Source: Bordetella flabilis (GTDB taxonomy: Bacteria > Pseudomonadota > Gammaproteobacteria > Burkholderiales > Burkholderiaceae_B). Taken from it: DNA of 64,000 nt. The notes below the pieces were generated by a model. It was not told the DNA's origin. It worked only from the letters and a program-made list of their open reading frames with translations, and did not search any database. The position numbers and the translations under genes are program-made. The stretch is taken from positions 2,976,001-3,040,000 of the forward strand of contig NZ_CP016172.1 in assembly GCF_001676725.1 (NCBI RefSeq), given 5' to 3'. Shown piece after piece: positions 17,341 through 26,207 of the stretch (position 1 is the stretch's first letter; each line of letters begins with the position of its first letter).

Positions 17341-17403
17341 ATCCACGAGGTGGTCCTTGCCGGCCACATCGATACCACGACATAAGAACGGAGGAGACAA
17401 CAC

Positions 17404-18426
17404 ATGGAGCAAGATCATCGAGCCGTATCCCCCTCCCGTCGCCGCCTGCTGCTGACCGGCGCGTGGGGCGCCGCGGGCATGCTGGCGGGCGGGCTGTCGA
17501 TGCCCCGCGCCAGCCTGGCGGCCACCGGCTTTCCCGAACGGCCGATCACGCTCGCGGTGGGATTCCCGCCGGGCGGCGGCGGCGACCTTTACGGCCGCCT
17601 CATCGCCACGGCGATGGGCAACAGGCTGAAGCAGACGGTCGTGGTCGAGAACAAGGCCGGCGCCGGCGGCAATATCGCGGCCGGCCTGGTCGCCAAGGCC
17701 CCGCCCGACGGCTACACGATGCTGCTGGCGATGAGCGGCAACCTGGCGGTGTCGCCGGCATTGAAGCCGGGCAGCCTGCCCTACAAGGTGCCCGACGATT
17801 TCGCGCCCATCGGGCTGATCCTGGAAGCGCCGCACGGGCTGTTCGTGGCGCCGAATTCGCGGTTCAAGACGGCCGCGGAGCTGCTGGAGACCGCGAAGAA
17901 GAAGGAGATGACCTTCGCTTCCACCGGCGCCGGGGGCGCCGCGCATATCGGCATGGAACGCATCAAGGAGCTTGCCGGACTGAAATTGCTGCACATTCCC
18001 TATCGCGGTTCCGGGCCGGCCATCACCGACCTGCTGGGCGGCCAGGTGGATATGTTCTTCGCCACCGCGTCGCCGTTGATGCCGCAGGTCCGCCAGGGCG
18101 CGCTGCGCCTGCTGGCGGTCTCCGGCCAGCGCCGTAATCCCGGCCTCCCGGACATCCCGACCTTCAAGGAGCTGGGTGTCGACATGACCCTGACGCAGTG
18201 GTATGGACTGGCCGCCCCCGCCGGGACGCCGCCCGATATCCTGCGCGTGCTGTCGAGCAACCTGAGCCAGGCATTGAAGGATCCGCAGGTGCGCGAGGTC
18301 ATCCGCCGGGACGCCGCGGTCGAACACGATCTGCCGCTGGACCAGTTCACCGCCTACATCGAGCGCGACATTGCGCAATACCGCACGGTGGCCACCCCCG
18401 CCCTGCTGAAACAGATCGGCGCATAG
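17404..18426 (+). CDS. Bug-family tripartite tricarboxylate transporter binding protein (Tat signal)
   Basis: A 340-residue periplasmic Bug (TctC-like) protein. The N-terminus SRRRLLLTG followed by a hydrophobic segment and ASLAA is a twin-arginine signal. The mature protein begins with FPERPITLAVGFPPGGGGDLYGR and has the family blocks VVVENKAGAGGNIAAG and LHIPYRGSGPAITDLLGGQ. Bug proteins bind small carboxylates or amino acids. No tctA or tctB membrane genes occur in the window, so it must use a distant permease or act as a sensor. Placement after the lyase suggests it binds the substrate of this operon. GGAGG precedes the ATG. Confidence 0.93.
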   Translation: MEQDHRAVSPSRRRLLLTGAWGAAGMLAGGLSMPRASLAATGFPERPITLAVGFPPGGGGDLYGRLIATAMGNRLKQTVVVENKAGAGGNIAAGLVAKAPPDGYTMLLAMSGNLAVSPALKPGSLPYKVPDDFAPIGLILEAPHGLFVAPNSRFKTAAELLETAKKKEMTFASTGAGGAAHIGMERIKELAGLKLLHIPYRGSGPAITDLLGGQVDMFFATASPLMPQVRQGALRLLAVSGQRRNPGLPDIPTFKELGVDMTLTQWYGLAAPAGTPPDILRVLSSNLSQALKDPQVREVIRRDAAVEHDLPLDQFTAYIERDIAQYRTVATPALLKQIGA

Positions 18427-18451
18427 CGCCGCGTACGCATAGGAGTCATGC

Positions 18452-18793
18452 ATGCTGAACGATTGGACCCAGGTGCTGGCGAACAACCGCCAGGCCGCCG
18501 GTAGCCTGGCCACGCACCATCCGAAGCTCCTGGCCGCCTTCCGTGGCCTGAACGAGGCGCAGGGAGCGACCGGTACGCTGGATGCCAAAACCCGCGAATT
18601 GATCGCGCTGGCCGTGGCGGTGACCACGCGCTGCGATGGCTGCATCGCCGCGCATGCCGCGGCAGCGCGCCAGGCGGGGGTGACGGAAGCCGAACTGAGC
18701 GAGGCGCTGGCGACCGCCATTGCCTTGAACGCGGGCGCCGCCTATGTGTATTCCTTGCGCGCCATGGATGCGCTTACCGATTCCAAGGGCTGA
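18452..18793 (+). CDS. AhpD-like / carboxymuconolactone decarboxylase family protein
   Basis: A 113-residue protein with one CMD domain. The peroxidase-type motif is visible as RCDGCIAAHAAAARQAG: a C-x2-C pair and a following His, as in AhpD alkylhydroperoxidase-type proteins, which supports redox or peroxide-reducing activity over decarboxylation. It starts 25 bp after the Bug gene with GGAG before the ATG and ends 6 bp before the sulfurtransferase gene. The thiol pair fits the sulfur-handling neighbours. Confidence 0.88.
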   Translation: MLNDWTQVLANNRQAAGSLATHHPKLLAAFRGLNEAQGATGTLDAKTRELIALAVAVTTRCDGCIAAHAAAARQAGVTEAELSEALATAIALNAGAAYVYSLRAMDALTDSKG

Positions 18794-18799
18794 CCCGAG

Positions 18800-19663
18800 A
18801 TGCCGTTCGACACCCTGATTTCCGCGCCCGACCTCGCCAAGCTGCTGTCGCGGCGGGATGCGCCCCTGCTCGTCGATTGCCGTTTCGACCTGATGGATCC
18901 ACAGGCGGGACAACGCGCGTATCGGCAGGCCCATATCCCCGGCGCCCATTATCTGCATCTGGAAGATGACCTGAGCGGCGCCGTCACCGGCCGCAACGGC
19001 CGCCACCCGCTTCCCGACCGCGAAGGCTTCGCCGCCCGCATGGCCGCGCTGGGTGTGGACGACGATACACAGATCCTGGCCTACGACGGCGCGGGCGGCA
19101 TGTATGCCGCCCGGCTGTGGTGGCTGATGCGTTGGATCGGCCATCGCGCCGTCGCGGTCCTGGACGGTGGCCTCGATGCCTGGACGGCGGCGGGTTACCC
19201 CATGACCGAGGCGCCGACCCCCGCCGCCGCACGCGCGGGACGCCTGTGCGTGCGCGAGGCCCTGGTCCGCACCGTGTCGCACCAGGACGTGCGCGGAAAC
19301 CTGGCCACGCGCGCCCGGCTGGTCGTCGATGCCCGCGCGCCGGACCGCTTCCGCGGCGAGAACGAGACCATCGATCCGGTGGGCGGTCACATACCGGGCG
19401 CGCGCAATCGGCTTTTCCGGGACAACCTGACCGCGCTTGGATACTTCCGCGCGCCGGAAGACCTGCGCACCGCCTACGCAACGCTGCTGGGCGAGTACCG
19501 GCCGGAACAGACCATCAACCAGTGCGGTTCGGGTGTCACGGCCTGCCATAACCTGCTGGCCATGGAAATCGCCGGCCTGCCGGGCGCCGCACTGTATCCC
19601 GGCTCATGGAGCGAGTGGTGCGTGCAACCCAGCGCGCCCATCGCCACCGGAGCCGGCGACTGA
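18800..19663 (+). CDS. 3-mercaptopyruvate-type sulfurtransferase (two rhodanese domains)
   Basis: A 287-residue tandem rhodanese protein. The active-site loop CGSGVTA, with C242 as nucleophile, is the form typical of 3-mercaptopyruvate sulfurtransferase (thiosulfate sulfurtransferases have CRxGxT loops). The N-terminal domain (about 1-140) is inactive, as usual; the catalytic one spans about 165-280. It takes sulfane sulfur from a thiol donor to form an enzyme persulfide. It is followed within 31 bp by the molybdoenzyme gene and then by the MBL gene, giving a compact sulfur-processing set. Confidence 0.92.
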   Translation: MPFDTLISAPDLAKLLSRRDAPLLVDCRFDLMDPQAGQRAYRQAHIPGAHYLHLEDDLSGAVTGRNGRHPLPDREGFAARMAALGVDDDTQILAYDGAGGMYAARLWWLMRWIGHRAVAVLDGGLDAWTAAGYPMTEAPTPAAARAGRLCVREALVRTVSHQDVRGNLATRARLVVDARAPDRFRGENETIDPVGGHIPGARNRLFRDNLTALGYFRAPEDLRTAYATLLGEYRPEQTINQCGSGVTACHNLLAMEIAGLPGAALYPGSWSEWCVQPSAPIATGAGD

Positions 19664-19694
19664 ACCGACGACATCAACGCCCGACCGAGCCCGC

Positions 19695-22064
19695 ATGAAA
19701 ACCGCAATCTCTGCTTCCTCCCCCACGGCCTCGGCCGCCATGCGTCCCCACAGCGCTCATTGGGGCGTATTCCGGGCCGGCTGGCAGGAGGGCGTGCTGA
19801 CAGTCCAGCCGCACCCCGGCGATCCGGATCCCAATCCGCTGATCCGGAACTTCACGACCGCGCTGAACCACCGCGCCCGCGTGACCACGCCGATGGTACG
19901 GCGCGGCTGGCTGGAACGCGGCCCAGGTCCCGACGAACGCCGCGGCCACGACGCCTACGTCCCCATGGCGTGGAATGAAGTGCTGGATCGCCTGGCCGGC
20001 GAACTGGCGCGGGTGCGCGACCGCTACGGTGCCCGCGCGGTTTTCGGCGGATCCTACGGCTGGTCCAGCGCGGGGCGTTTCCACCACGCACAAAGCCAGG
20101 TACACCGCTTCCTGAACACCGCGCTGGGCGGGTATGTCCGTTCGGTGAACAGCTACAGCGCCGGGGCCTCGGCGGTGATCCTGCCGCATATCCTGGGCAG
20201 CATGGACGACGTGGCGCGCCGCAATGTCACCTGGGAGCAGATCGTCGAGCATACCGACGTGGTCCTGTCGTTCGGCGGCATGGCGCTGAAGAATTCACGC
20301 GTGGCCAGCGGCGGCATCAGCCGCCATATCGAGCGCGAGTCCATGGCGCGCGCGGCGGCGCGCGGCTGCCGCTTCGTGTCGGTGAGCCCGTTGCGCGGCG
20401 ATATGCCCGCGGAGTCGCGCGCCGAATGGATGGCGATCGTTCCCGGCACGGACACCGCCCTGATGCTGGGCCTGGCCTATGAACTGGTGACGAAAGGCTT
20501 GCACGACCGCGCCTTCCTGGCGACGTACTGCGACGGGTGGGAAAGCTTCGAAGCCTACCTGCTGGGGCGTGCCGACGGTGTGCCCAAGACGCCGGCGTGG
20601 GCCGCCGCACTGTGCGGCCTGTCCGCCACGGCCATCCAGGACCTGGCACGCTCGCTGGCCGGCAAGCGCGTGCTGGTAACGGTCGCGCACGCGCTGCAGC
20701 GCGCCGAACACGGGGAACAACCGGTATGGATGGGCGCGGTGCTGGCCGCCCTGCTCGGCCAGATCGGCCTGCCGGGCGGCGGCTACGCCTATGCGCTGGG
20801 CACGCTGGCCCACTACGGCAAGCGCACCAATGCCGTGCCGGTCGCCGCCCTGCCCCAGGGGACGAATGGCGTAAAGGACTTCATTCCCGTGGCCCGCATC
20901 GCCGACATGCTGCTGCGTCCGGGTACGGAGTTCGACTACAACGGCAAGCGGCATGTGTATCCGCACATCCGGCTGGCGTATTGGGCGGGCGGCAATCCTT
21001 TCCATCATCATCAGGACCTGGGGCGGCTGGCAAGGGCATTCCGCACGCTGGACACCTTCGTCGTCCACGAGATCGGCTGGACCGCCACGGCGCGCCATGC
21101 CGATATCGTGCTGCCCTGCACGATGACACTGGAAAGGGAAGACATCGGGGCGGCGCCGACGGACCCCCTGATGGTGGCCATGCATCGCATCGCGCCGCCG
21201 CACGGCCAGGCGCGGGACGATTACGACATATTCGCCGATCTCGCCGAGCGCCTGGGCACGCGCGACGCCTTTACGGAAGGCCGGACCAGCGCGCAGTGGC
21301 TGCGCCATCTCTACGAACGCACCCGCGCCGCCCTGGCCGAGCGCGGCCTGGAAGCGCCCGACTTCGATACCTTCTGGGAGCGCGGGGAGATGCTGCTGCC
21401 GCAACAGGCCGATGACGGCGGCATCCTGCGCGCCTTCCGCGACGACCCCGCCGGCAAGCCGCTGCCCACGCCCAGCGGGCGGATACAGGTGTCCTCCCCC
21501 GTGGTGCAAGGCTACGGATACGCCGATTGCCCGGGACATCCCGCCTGGCTGGCGCCGCACGACGCGCCGACGGAGGACCATCCCCTGTACCTGGTCGCCA
21601 ACCAGCCGGCCACCCGCCTGCACAGCCAACTGGACTTCGGCGCACACAGCGTCGAGAACAAGCGCCGCGACCGCGAGGTCTGCACCATGCATCCTCTCGA
21701 CGCCGCCCACCGAGACATTGCGGAGGGCGACATCGTCGAGCTCTACAACGCGCGCGGCAGGTGCCTGGCCTGCGTAACCTTGAGCGAAGCCATCCGGCCC
21801 GGCGTCGTCCAATTGCCGACCGGCGCCTGGTACGACCCGGCGCAGGACGACGAAATGTCGCATCGCCCCTTCTGCGTGCATGGCAATCCGAATGTCCTGA
21901 CGCGGGACGCCGGGACATCGGCGCTGGCCCAAGGCTGCACCGGACAGCTCACCGTGGTGCAGGTCCGCCGCTACGACGGGCCGCTGCCGCCCGTTCGGGC
22001 GTTCGACCCGCCCGTGCCGGCACCCTTGCCGGCGCAAAGCGGCACATCCGCCGATTCGGCATAG
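19695..22064 (+). CDS. biotin sulfoxide reductase-like molybdopterin oxidoreductase
   Basis: A 789-residue molybdopterin oxidoreductase of the DMSO reductase family, BisC/TorA branch. There is no N-terminal Fe-S cysteine motif and no Tat signal, so it should be cytoplasmic like BisC. The Mo-ligand region reads NSYSAGASAVILPH, with the expected serine of the sulfoxide/N-oxide reductases. The C-terminal dinucleotide-binding domain is evident (PLYLVANQPATRLHSQLDFG). It would reduce an S-oxide or N-oxide. It starts 31 bp after the sulfurtransferase and ends 29 bp before the MBL gene. The native substrate may be a sulfoxide of the compound degraded by this operon. Confidence 0.9.
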   Translation: MKTAISASSPTASAAMRPHSAHWGVFRAGWQEGVLTVQPHPGDPDPNPLIRNFTTALNHRARVTTPMVRRGWLERGPGPDERRGHDAYVPMAWNEVLDRLAGELARVRDRYGARAVFGGSYGWSSAGRFHHAQSQVHRFLNTALGGYVRSVNSYSAGASAVILPHILGSMDDVARRNVTWEQIVEHTDVVLSFGGMALKNSRVASGGISRHIERESMARAAARGCRFVSVSPLRGDMPAESRAEWMAIVPGTDTALMLGLAYELVTKGLHDRAFLATYCDGWESFEAYLLGRADGVPKTPAWAAALCGLSATAIQDLARSLAGKRVLVTVAHALQRAEHGEQPVWMGAVLAALLGQIGLPGGGYAYALGTLAHYGKRTNAVPVAALPQGTNGVKDFIPVARIADMLLRPGTEFDYNGKRHVYPHIRLAYWAGGNPFHHHQDLGRLARAFRTLDTFVVHEIGWTATARHADIVLPCTMTLEREDIGAAPTDPLMVAMHRIAPPHGQARDDYDIFADLAERLGTRDAFTEGRTSAQWLRHLYERTRAALAERGLEAPDFDTFWERGEMLLPQQADDGGILRAFRDDPAGKPLPTPSGRIQVSSPVVQGYGYADCPGHPAWLAPHDAPTEDHPLYLVANQPATRLHSQLDFGAHSVENKRRDREVCTMHPLDAAHRDIAEGDIVELYNARGRCLACVTLSEAIRPGVVQLPTGAWYDPAQDDEMSHRPFCVHGNPNVLTRDAGTSALAQGCTGQLTVVQVRRYDGPLPPVRAFDPPVPAPLPAQSGTSADSA

Positions 22065-22093
22065 TCAACCTACGCTCCAGCGATCCCGCTTCC

Positions 22094-22999
22094 ATGCCCA
22101 CGCCTGCATCCATCGACGCGTTCTTCCACGAGGCGACGAACACCGTCACCTACCTGGTTTCCGATCCGGCAACGCGGGAGGCGGCGATCGTCGATCCGGT
22201 ATTGGACTACGACCCGGCGACCGGCACGGCCGGCACGCAGGCGGCGGATGAGGTATTGGCCGCGGCGCACCGGCGGGGCCTGCACGTCGCATGGATACTG
22301 GAGACCCACGTCCATGCAGACCACCTGAGCGCGGCGCCATACCTGAAACGCCTGACCGGCGCATCCATCGGGATCGGCGAATACGTCCGGGATGTGCAGC
22401 GGGTGTTCCGTCCGGTCTTCAACCTGGATGACCTGTCCGGCGACGGGGCGGAATTCGATGCGCTGTTCCGCGATGGCCCGACCTTCCGCGTGGGCGGCCT
22501 GGAAGTCCGGGTCCTTCATACCCCAGGCCATACGCCCGCCTGCGTGTCCTACCTGGTGGGCGACGCGCTCTTCGCGGGCGACACGCTGTTCATGCCCGAT
22601 TACGGGACGGCGCGGGCGGATTTTCCCGGCGGCGACGCGGCCGTACTGTATCGGTCGATACGCAAATTGCTGGCGCTTGCGCCGCGGACGCGGGTTTTCG
22701 TCTGCCATGACTACAAGGCGCCCGGCCGCCAGGCCTATGCATGGGAAACGACCGTCGCCCTGCAACGCAGGTTGAACATACACGCGCGCGATGGCGTGAC
22801 GGAGGCCGAATTCGTGGCGCAGCGCCGCGCGCGCGATGCGACGCTATCGGCTCCAAAGCTGCTGCTGCCGGCCATCCAGACGAACCTGCGGGGACGCGAC
22901 TGGCCGCAGGCGGAGGCCAATGGCGTGCGCTATCTCAGGATCCCGCTGACCGGCGCATGTTTCAACGCTGCGCCGGATAGCCCGGCCGGGGCCCGCTGA
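22094..22999 (+). CDS. MBL-fold hydrolase, persulfide dioxygenase-like
   Basis: A 301-residue metallo-beta-lactamase-fold protein. The metal motif THVHADH gives H72, H74, D76 and H77; further ligands are H in LHTPGHTPAC and in FVCHDYKAPGR. The CHDY segment and the opening HEATNTVTYLVSDP resemble ETHE1/PDO and the Blh group, which oxidise glutathione persulfide to sulfite or interact with sulfide-responsive systems. It is last in the run from 14465. Together with the sulfurtransferase upstream, persulfide disposal is the best inference. A glyoxalase-II-like role is less likely. Confidence 0.88.
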   Translation: MPTPASIDAFFHEATNTVTYLVSDPATREAAIVDPVLDYDPATGTAGTQAADEVLAAAHRRGLHVAWILETHVHADHLSAAPYLKRLTGASIGIGEYVRDVQRVFRPVFNLDDLSGDGAEFDALFRDGPTFRVGGLEVRVLHTPGHTPACVSYLVGDALFAGDTLFMPDYGTARADFPGGDAAVLYRSIRKLLALAPRTRVFVCHDYKAPGRQAYAWETTVALQRRLNIHARDGVTEAEFVAQRRARDATLSAPKLLLPAIQTNLRGRDWPQAEANGVRYLRIPLTGACFNAAPDSPAGAR

Positions 23000-23035
23000 C
23001 TGGTCCCCGGCGACACGCCGCACGGCATCGGCCAT

Positions 23036-23917
23036 TCAGCCGCGCGGTTGCGCCCGCGGCAGCGATTCTTCCCACTTCACGATGGCCGCGACCACGGCGC
23101 CGGGCGCTTCCGGCACCAGGGCATGCCCCGCGCCGGGGATGACCACCATCGTCACGCGGTTCCCGAACTCCTCCTTGACTTCGTTGCGGCTGGACGCCGG
23201 CTTGAACGGATCGTCGCCGGCCTGCAAGTCGAGCATGGGGACGTTGCCGCCCGACCACCAGTCCGATTGCTTCGTCGCCTTGCCCGCCAGGCGCTGGCTT
23301 TCGCTCACGTCCGGATACCAGCCCCGCAGCCACACGCGGGCGTCGTGCCCCGGCGCGAAGAAGGCGAACCGCAGCGACTCCAGCCGCTGCGCATCGGGCA
23401 GGGACAGGTCAGCGCTGCGATCCACGTGCTCGCTCAAGCCTGGCGGATACTTCTTCGCGGCAGCCGCCACGATGACGACGCCACGCACGAGTTCGGGATG
23501 ATCGACGCTGGTGGCGCGCGCAACCCAGTTGCCGAAGGCGTGCCCGATGATGACCACCGGTTGGCGCGCCTGCTCACGGATGACCGCCGCGATGTCATTG
23601 CCCAGGTCGTGCAGCGTAATGTGCGTCATGGGGCCGGTGCTCTGCCCGATTCCTCGCGGCTGCGGACGCAGCACCCGGTAGCCGGCCTGGGCCAGGCGCT
23701 GCGCAATGTCATCGAAGTCCTCCGCGCCACGGCCGCGCGACGCCAGCAGTACCAGGGGCCTTCCCCGCCCCTCTTCGATCACATCGATGCGGGTATCCGG
23801 CGCGACCTGCACAAGCACGTGGTGCCGCGCCACGTCTTCGCCGGAGGCCTGCGCAGCGCCCGCCCACGAGACCGCGCTGGAGGCGCAAAGCGCCCACGCG
23901 GCGATGGTTTTCTTCAT
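23036..23917 (-). CDS. exported alpha/beta hydrolase-fold protein with altered nucleophile elbow
   Basis: A 293-residue alpha/beta hydrolase-fold protein with a Sec signal (MKKTIAAWALCASSAVSWAGAAQA). The nucleophile elbow reads GHAFGN at 125-130, with Ala127 where serine is expected. The end carries VVIPGAGHALVPEAPG, which supplies the usual His. With no nucleophile it is either not a classical hydrolase or works like cofactor-free dioxygenase or binding variants. It is convergent with the MBL gene (36 bp gap) and divergent from the CoA-transferase gene. Its function is unknown. Confidence 0.85.
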   Translation of the reverse strand: MKKTIAAWALCASSAVSWAGAAQASGEDVARHHVLVQVAPDTRIDVIEEGRGRPLVLLASRGRGAEDFDDIAQRLAQAGYRVLRPQPRGIGQSTGPMTHITLHDLGNDIAAVIREQARQPVVIIGHAFGNWVARATSVDHPELVRGVVIVAAAAKKYPPGLSEHVDRSADLSLPDAQRLESLRFAFFAPGHDARVWLRGWYPDVSESQRLAGKATKQSDWWSGGNVPMLDLQAGDDPFKPASSRNEVKEEFGNRVTMVVIPGAGHALVPEAPGAVVAAIVKWEESLPRAQPRG

Positions 23918-24083
23918 GACTGTCTCCTGGTTCGTCGTTCAACCTTTGCAAGGGCGCCCCCATTGAAGCACCCGGACGGCCGCCCCGCAGCCCTTTTCGT
24001 GCGGCCGTACCTGACCCAAACCACATATCAGCTTTGCCGCCCGCGGATCTGGCCCCTTCGCCCCCGTGTTCCTAGACTGCGGC

Positions 24084-25331
24084 ATGTCAGATCGAATCGG
24101 GGAGCAAGCGTTGCCGGCGCTGTTATCGAACATCAAGGTACTGGACCTGAGCCGCGTGCTCGCGGGCCCGTGGGCCAGCCAGATCCTGGCGGACATGGGG
24201 GCCGACGTCATCAAGGTGGAGCGGCCGGGGCGCGGCGACGACACACGGTCATGGGGACCGCCCTTCCTCAAGGACGCCGCGGGCCAGGATACCGCCGACG
24301 GCGCGTATTTCATGGCCACCAATCGCGGCAAGCGCTCGGTCACCGTGGATTTGCAGACTGCCGAAGGCCAGGACCTGGTCAAGGCGCTGTGCCGCGACGC
24401 CGATGTGGTGCTGGAGAACTACAAGGTGGGCACGCTCGCGCGGATGGGCCTGGATTACGCATCCCTGTCCAAGGTCAACCCGCGCCTGGTGTACTGCTCC
24501 GTGACGGGGTTCGGCCAGACCGGGCCGCGCGCCGCCGAGCCGGCCTACGATTTCCTGATCCAGGCCATGGGCGGCCTGATGAGCGTGACGGGCGAACGCG
24601 ACGACAAGCCCGGGGGCGGACCGCAGAAAGTAGGCATTCCCATCGTCGACCTGACCACCGGCGTCTACGCGGCCCTGGGTGTCGTCGCCGCGTTGCTGCG
24701 GCGTACCCGGACCGGACAGGGCGAGCATATCGATGTGGCCATGCTCGACGTCCAGGTCGGGCTGCTGGCCAACCAGGCCATGAACTTCCTGCTGGGCAAC
24801 CGCGTACCGCGCCGCACCGGTACGGCGCACCCGAATATCCAGCCACAGCGCACCTTCCATTGCGCCGACGGCGATATCGTCATCGTCGTGGGCAATGACG
24901 CGCAGTTCGCAACCCTGTGCGAGGTCATCGGCAAACCCGCGCTGGTCCAGGATGCCCGCTATGCGACCAACGGCCAGCGTGTGAAGAACCAGGACAGCCT
25001 GGACGCCATCCTTGACGAAATCTTCGCCGGCCAGCCGCGCGCGCATTGGCTGGCGCGGCTCAAGGAGGCCGGAGTGCCGGCGGGCCCCATCAACACCGTA
25101 CCCGAAGTCCTGGAGGACCCGCAGGTCCGCCATCGCGGCATGCTGCGGCATCTGCCGCATCCGGTCGCGGGCTCGGTGCCCCAGGTAATGAATCCGCTGC
25201 GCTTCGGCGATGTCCAGGTGCAGGCGGACCGCGCGCCGCCGCTGCTGGGCGAGCACACGCGGCAAGTGTTGACCGAACTGGGCCTGAGCGACGAACAGAT
25301 CGAGGACTATCGCCGGCGCAAGATCGTCTGA
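24084..25331 (+). CDS. CaiB/BaiF family III CoA-transferase (first copy)
   Basis: A 415-residue family III CoA-transferase that would move CoA between acyl-CoA and a free acid via an aspartyl intermediate. The N-terminus VLDLSRVLAGPWASQILADMGADVIKVE and the later PIVDLTTGVYAALG, with the candidate catalytic Asp, are family hallmarks. ATG at 24084 is used here, but a TTG at 24111 with GGGGAG before it gives a start MPALLSNIKVLDLSRV that fits the family better. It is the first gene of a plus-strand operon with enoyl-CoA hydratase, a second CoA-transferase and an acyl-CoA dehydrogenase. Confidence 0.9.
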   Translation: MSDRIGEQALPALLSNIKVLDLSRVLAGPWASQILADMGADVIKVERPGRGDDTRSWGPPFLKDAAGQDTADGAYFMATNRGKRSVTVDLQTAEGQDLVKALCRDADVVLENYKVGTLARMGLDYASLSKVNPRLVYCSVTGFGQTGPRAAEPAYDFLIQAMGGLMSVTGERDDKPGGGPQKVGIPIVDLTTGVYAALGVVAALLRRTRTGQGEHIDVAMLDVQVGLLANQAMNFLLGNRVPRRTGTAHPNIQPQRTFHCADGDIVIVVGNDAQFATLCEVIGKPALVQDARYATNGQRVKNQDSLDAILDEIFAGQPRAHWLARLKEAGVPAGPINTVPEVLEDPQVRHRGMLRHLPHPVAGSVPQVMNPLRFGDVQVQADRAPPLLGEHTRQVLTELGLSDEQIEDYRRRKIV

Positions 25332-25348
25332 ATACCAAGGGAGACATC

Positions 25349-26146
25349 ATGAGTATGCCCGAGGCCCTCATCGGCCCCTACACCGCCCTGGACGTGCGCC
25401 TGGACGCTGGCGTCGCCGTCATCCTGCTGGCCAACCCGCCGGTCAACGCCTTGTCGACGGCGATGATGAACGAATTGTCGTGGGTGCTCGATCGCATTTC
25501 GGAAACGCCGGAAGTCCGCGCGGTGGTGCTGTCCGGCCAGGGCAGGAATTTCTGCGCGGGAGCCGACCTGAAGAACCGCGCCGAGACCATCAAGGGGCCG
25601 GGCGACCTGCCGCAGCACTCGCGCCGCACGCGCGAGTGCTTTCACGCGATCCGCGAATGCGCCAAGCCGGTGGTGGGCGCGATCAATGGCGCGGCGCTGG
25701 GAGCGGGCCTGGCCATGATGGCATCCTGCGACATCCTGGTGGCGGCGTCGGACGCGAGCGTGGGCCTGCCGGAGATCAACGTAGGCCTGCTGGGCGGCGG
25801 CCGCCACGGCATGCGGCTCTTCGGCCATTCGCGGCTGCGCCGCATGATGCTGACCGGCCTGAGGGTGGATGGCGCCGAACTCTACCGCCTGGGCATCGTC
25901 GAGGCCGCGGTGCCGGCCGCGACCCTGATGGACGAAGCGATGGCCCTGGCGCGCGAACTGGCCGCCAAGAGCCCGCTGGCGTCGATGCTGGCCAAGCAGA
26001 CGCTCAACGCCATCGAAGAGATGAGCCTGCGCGACGGTTATCGCTACGAGCAGGACATGACGGCGGCCATCGCCCGGACCGAGGACGCGCAGGAAGCGCG
26101 GCGCGCTTTCCTGGAGAAGCGGCCCCCGGTATTCCACGGCCGTTGA
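25349..26146 (+). CDS. enoyl-CoA hydratase/isomerase (crotonase family)
   Basis: A 265-residue crotonase-fold enzyme. The motifs GQGRNFCAGADLKNR (oxyanion hole) and GAINGAALGAGLAMMASCDILVA are clear, followed by VGLPEINVGLLGGGRHGMRL. The first catalytic Glu of hydratases (GGxxE) is replaced here by Met/Ala in GAGLAMMAS, while LPEI keeps the second, so an isomerase, hydrolase or lyase reaction is as likely as hydration. GGGAG precedes the ATG, 17 bp after the CoA-transferase stop. Confidence 0.9.
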   Translation: MSMPEALIGPYTALDVRLDAGVAVILLANPPVNALSTAMMNELSWVLDRISETPEVRAVVLSGQGRNFCAGADLKNRAETIKGPGDLPQHSRRTRECFHAIRECAKPVVGAINGAALGAGLAMMASCDILVAASDASVGLPEINVGLLGGGRHGMRLFGHSRLRRMMLTGLRVDGAELYRLGIVEAAVPAATLMDEAMALARELAAKSPLASMLAKQTLNAIEEMSLRDGYRYEQDMTAAIARTEDAQEARRAFLEKRPPVFHGR

Positions 26147-26207
26147 GCCGCCGCCTTGCGTGGTCCGTCGCCGGCGCGGCGCGGGCGCGAATCCATAAGG
26201 AGACAAC

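Noticed and set aside
16012..18720. 902-residue open frame on the minus strand
   Set aside because: It lies antisense to the lyase and Bug genes, both of which have clear family motifs. The frame has low-complexity Arg/Ala/Gln/His-rich composition typical of GC-rich shadow frames and no recognisable domain.
20295..22037. 580-residue open frame on the minus strand
   Set aside because: Antisense shadow of the molybdopterin oxidoreductase gene. It has no domain and the usual Arg/Gln/His bias.
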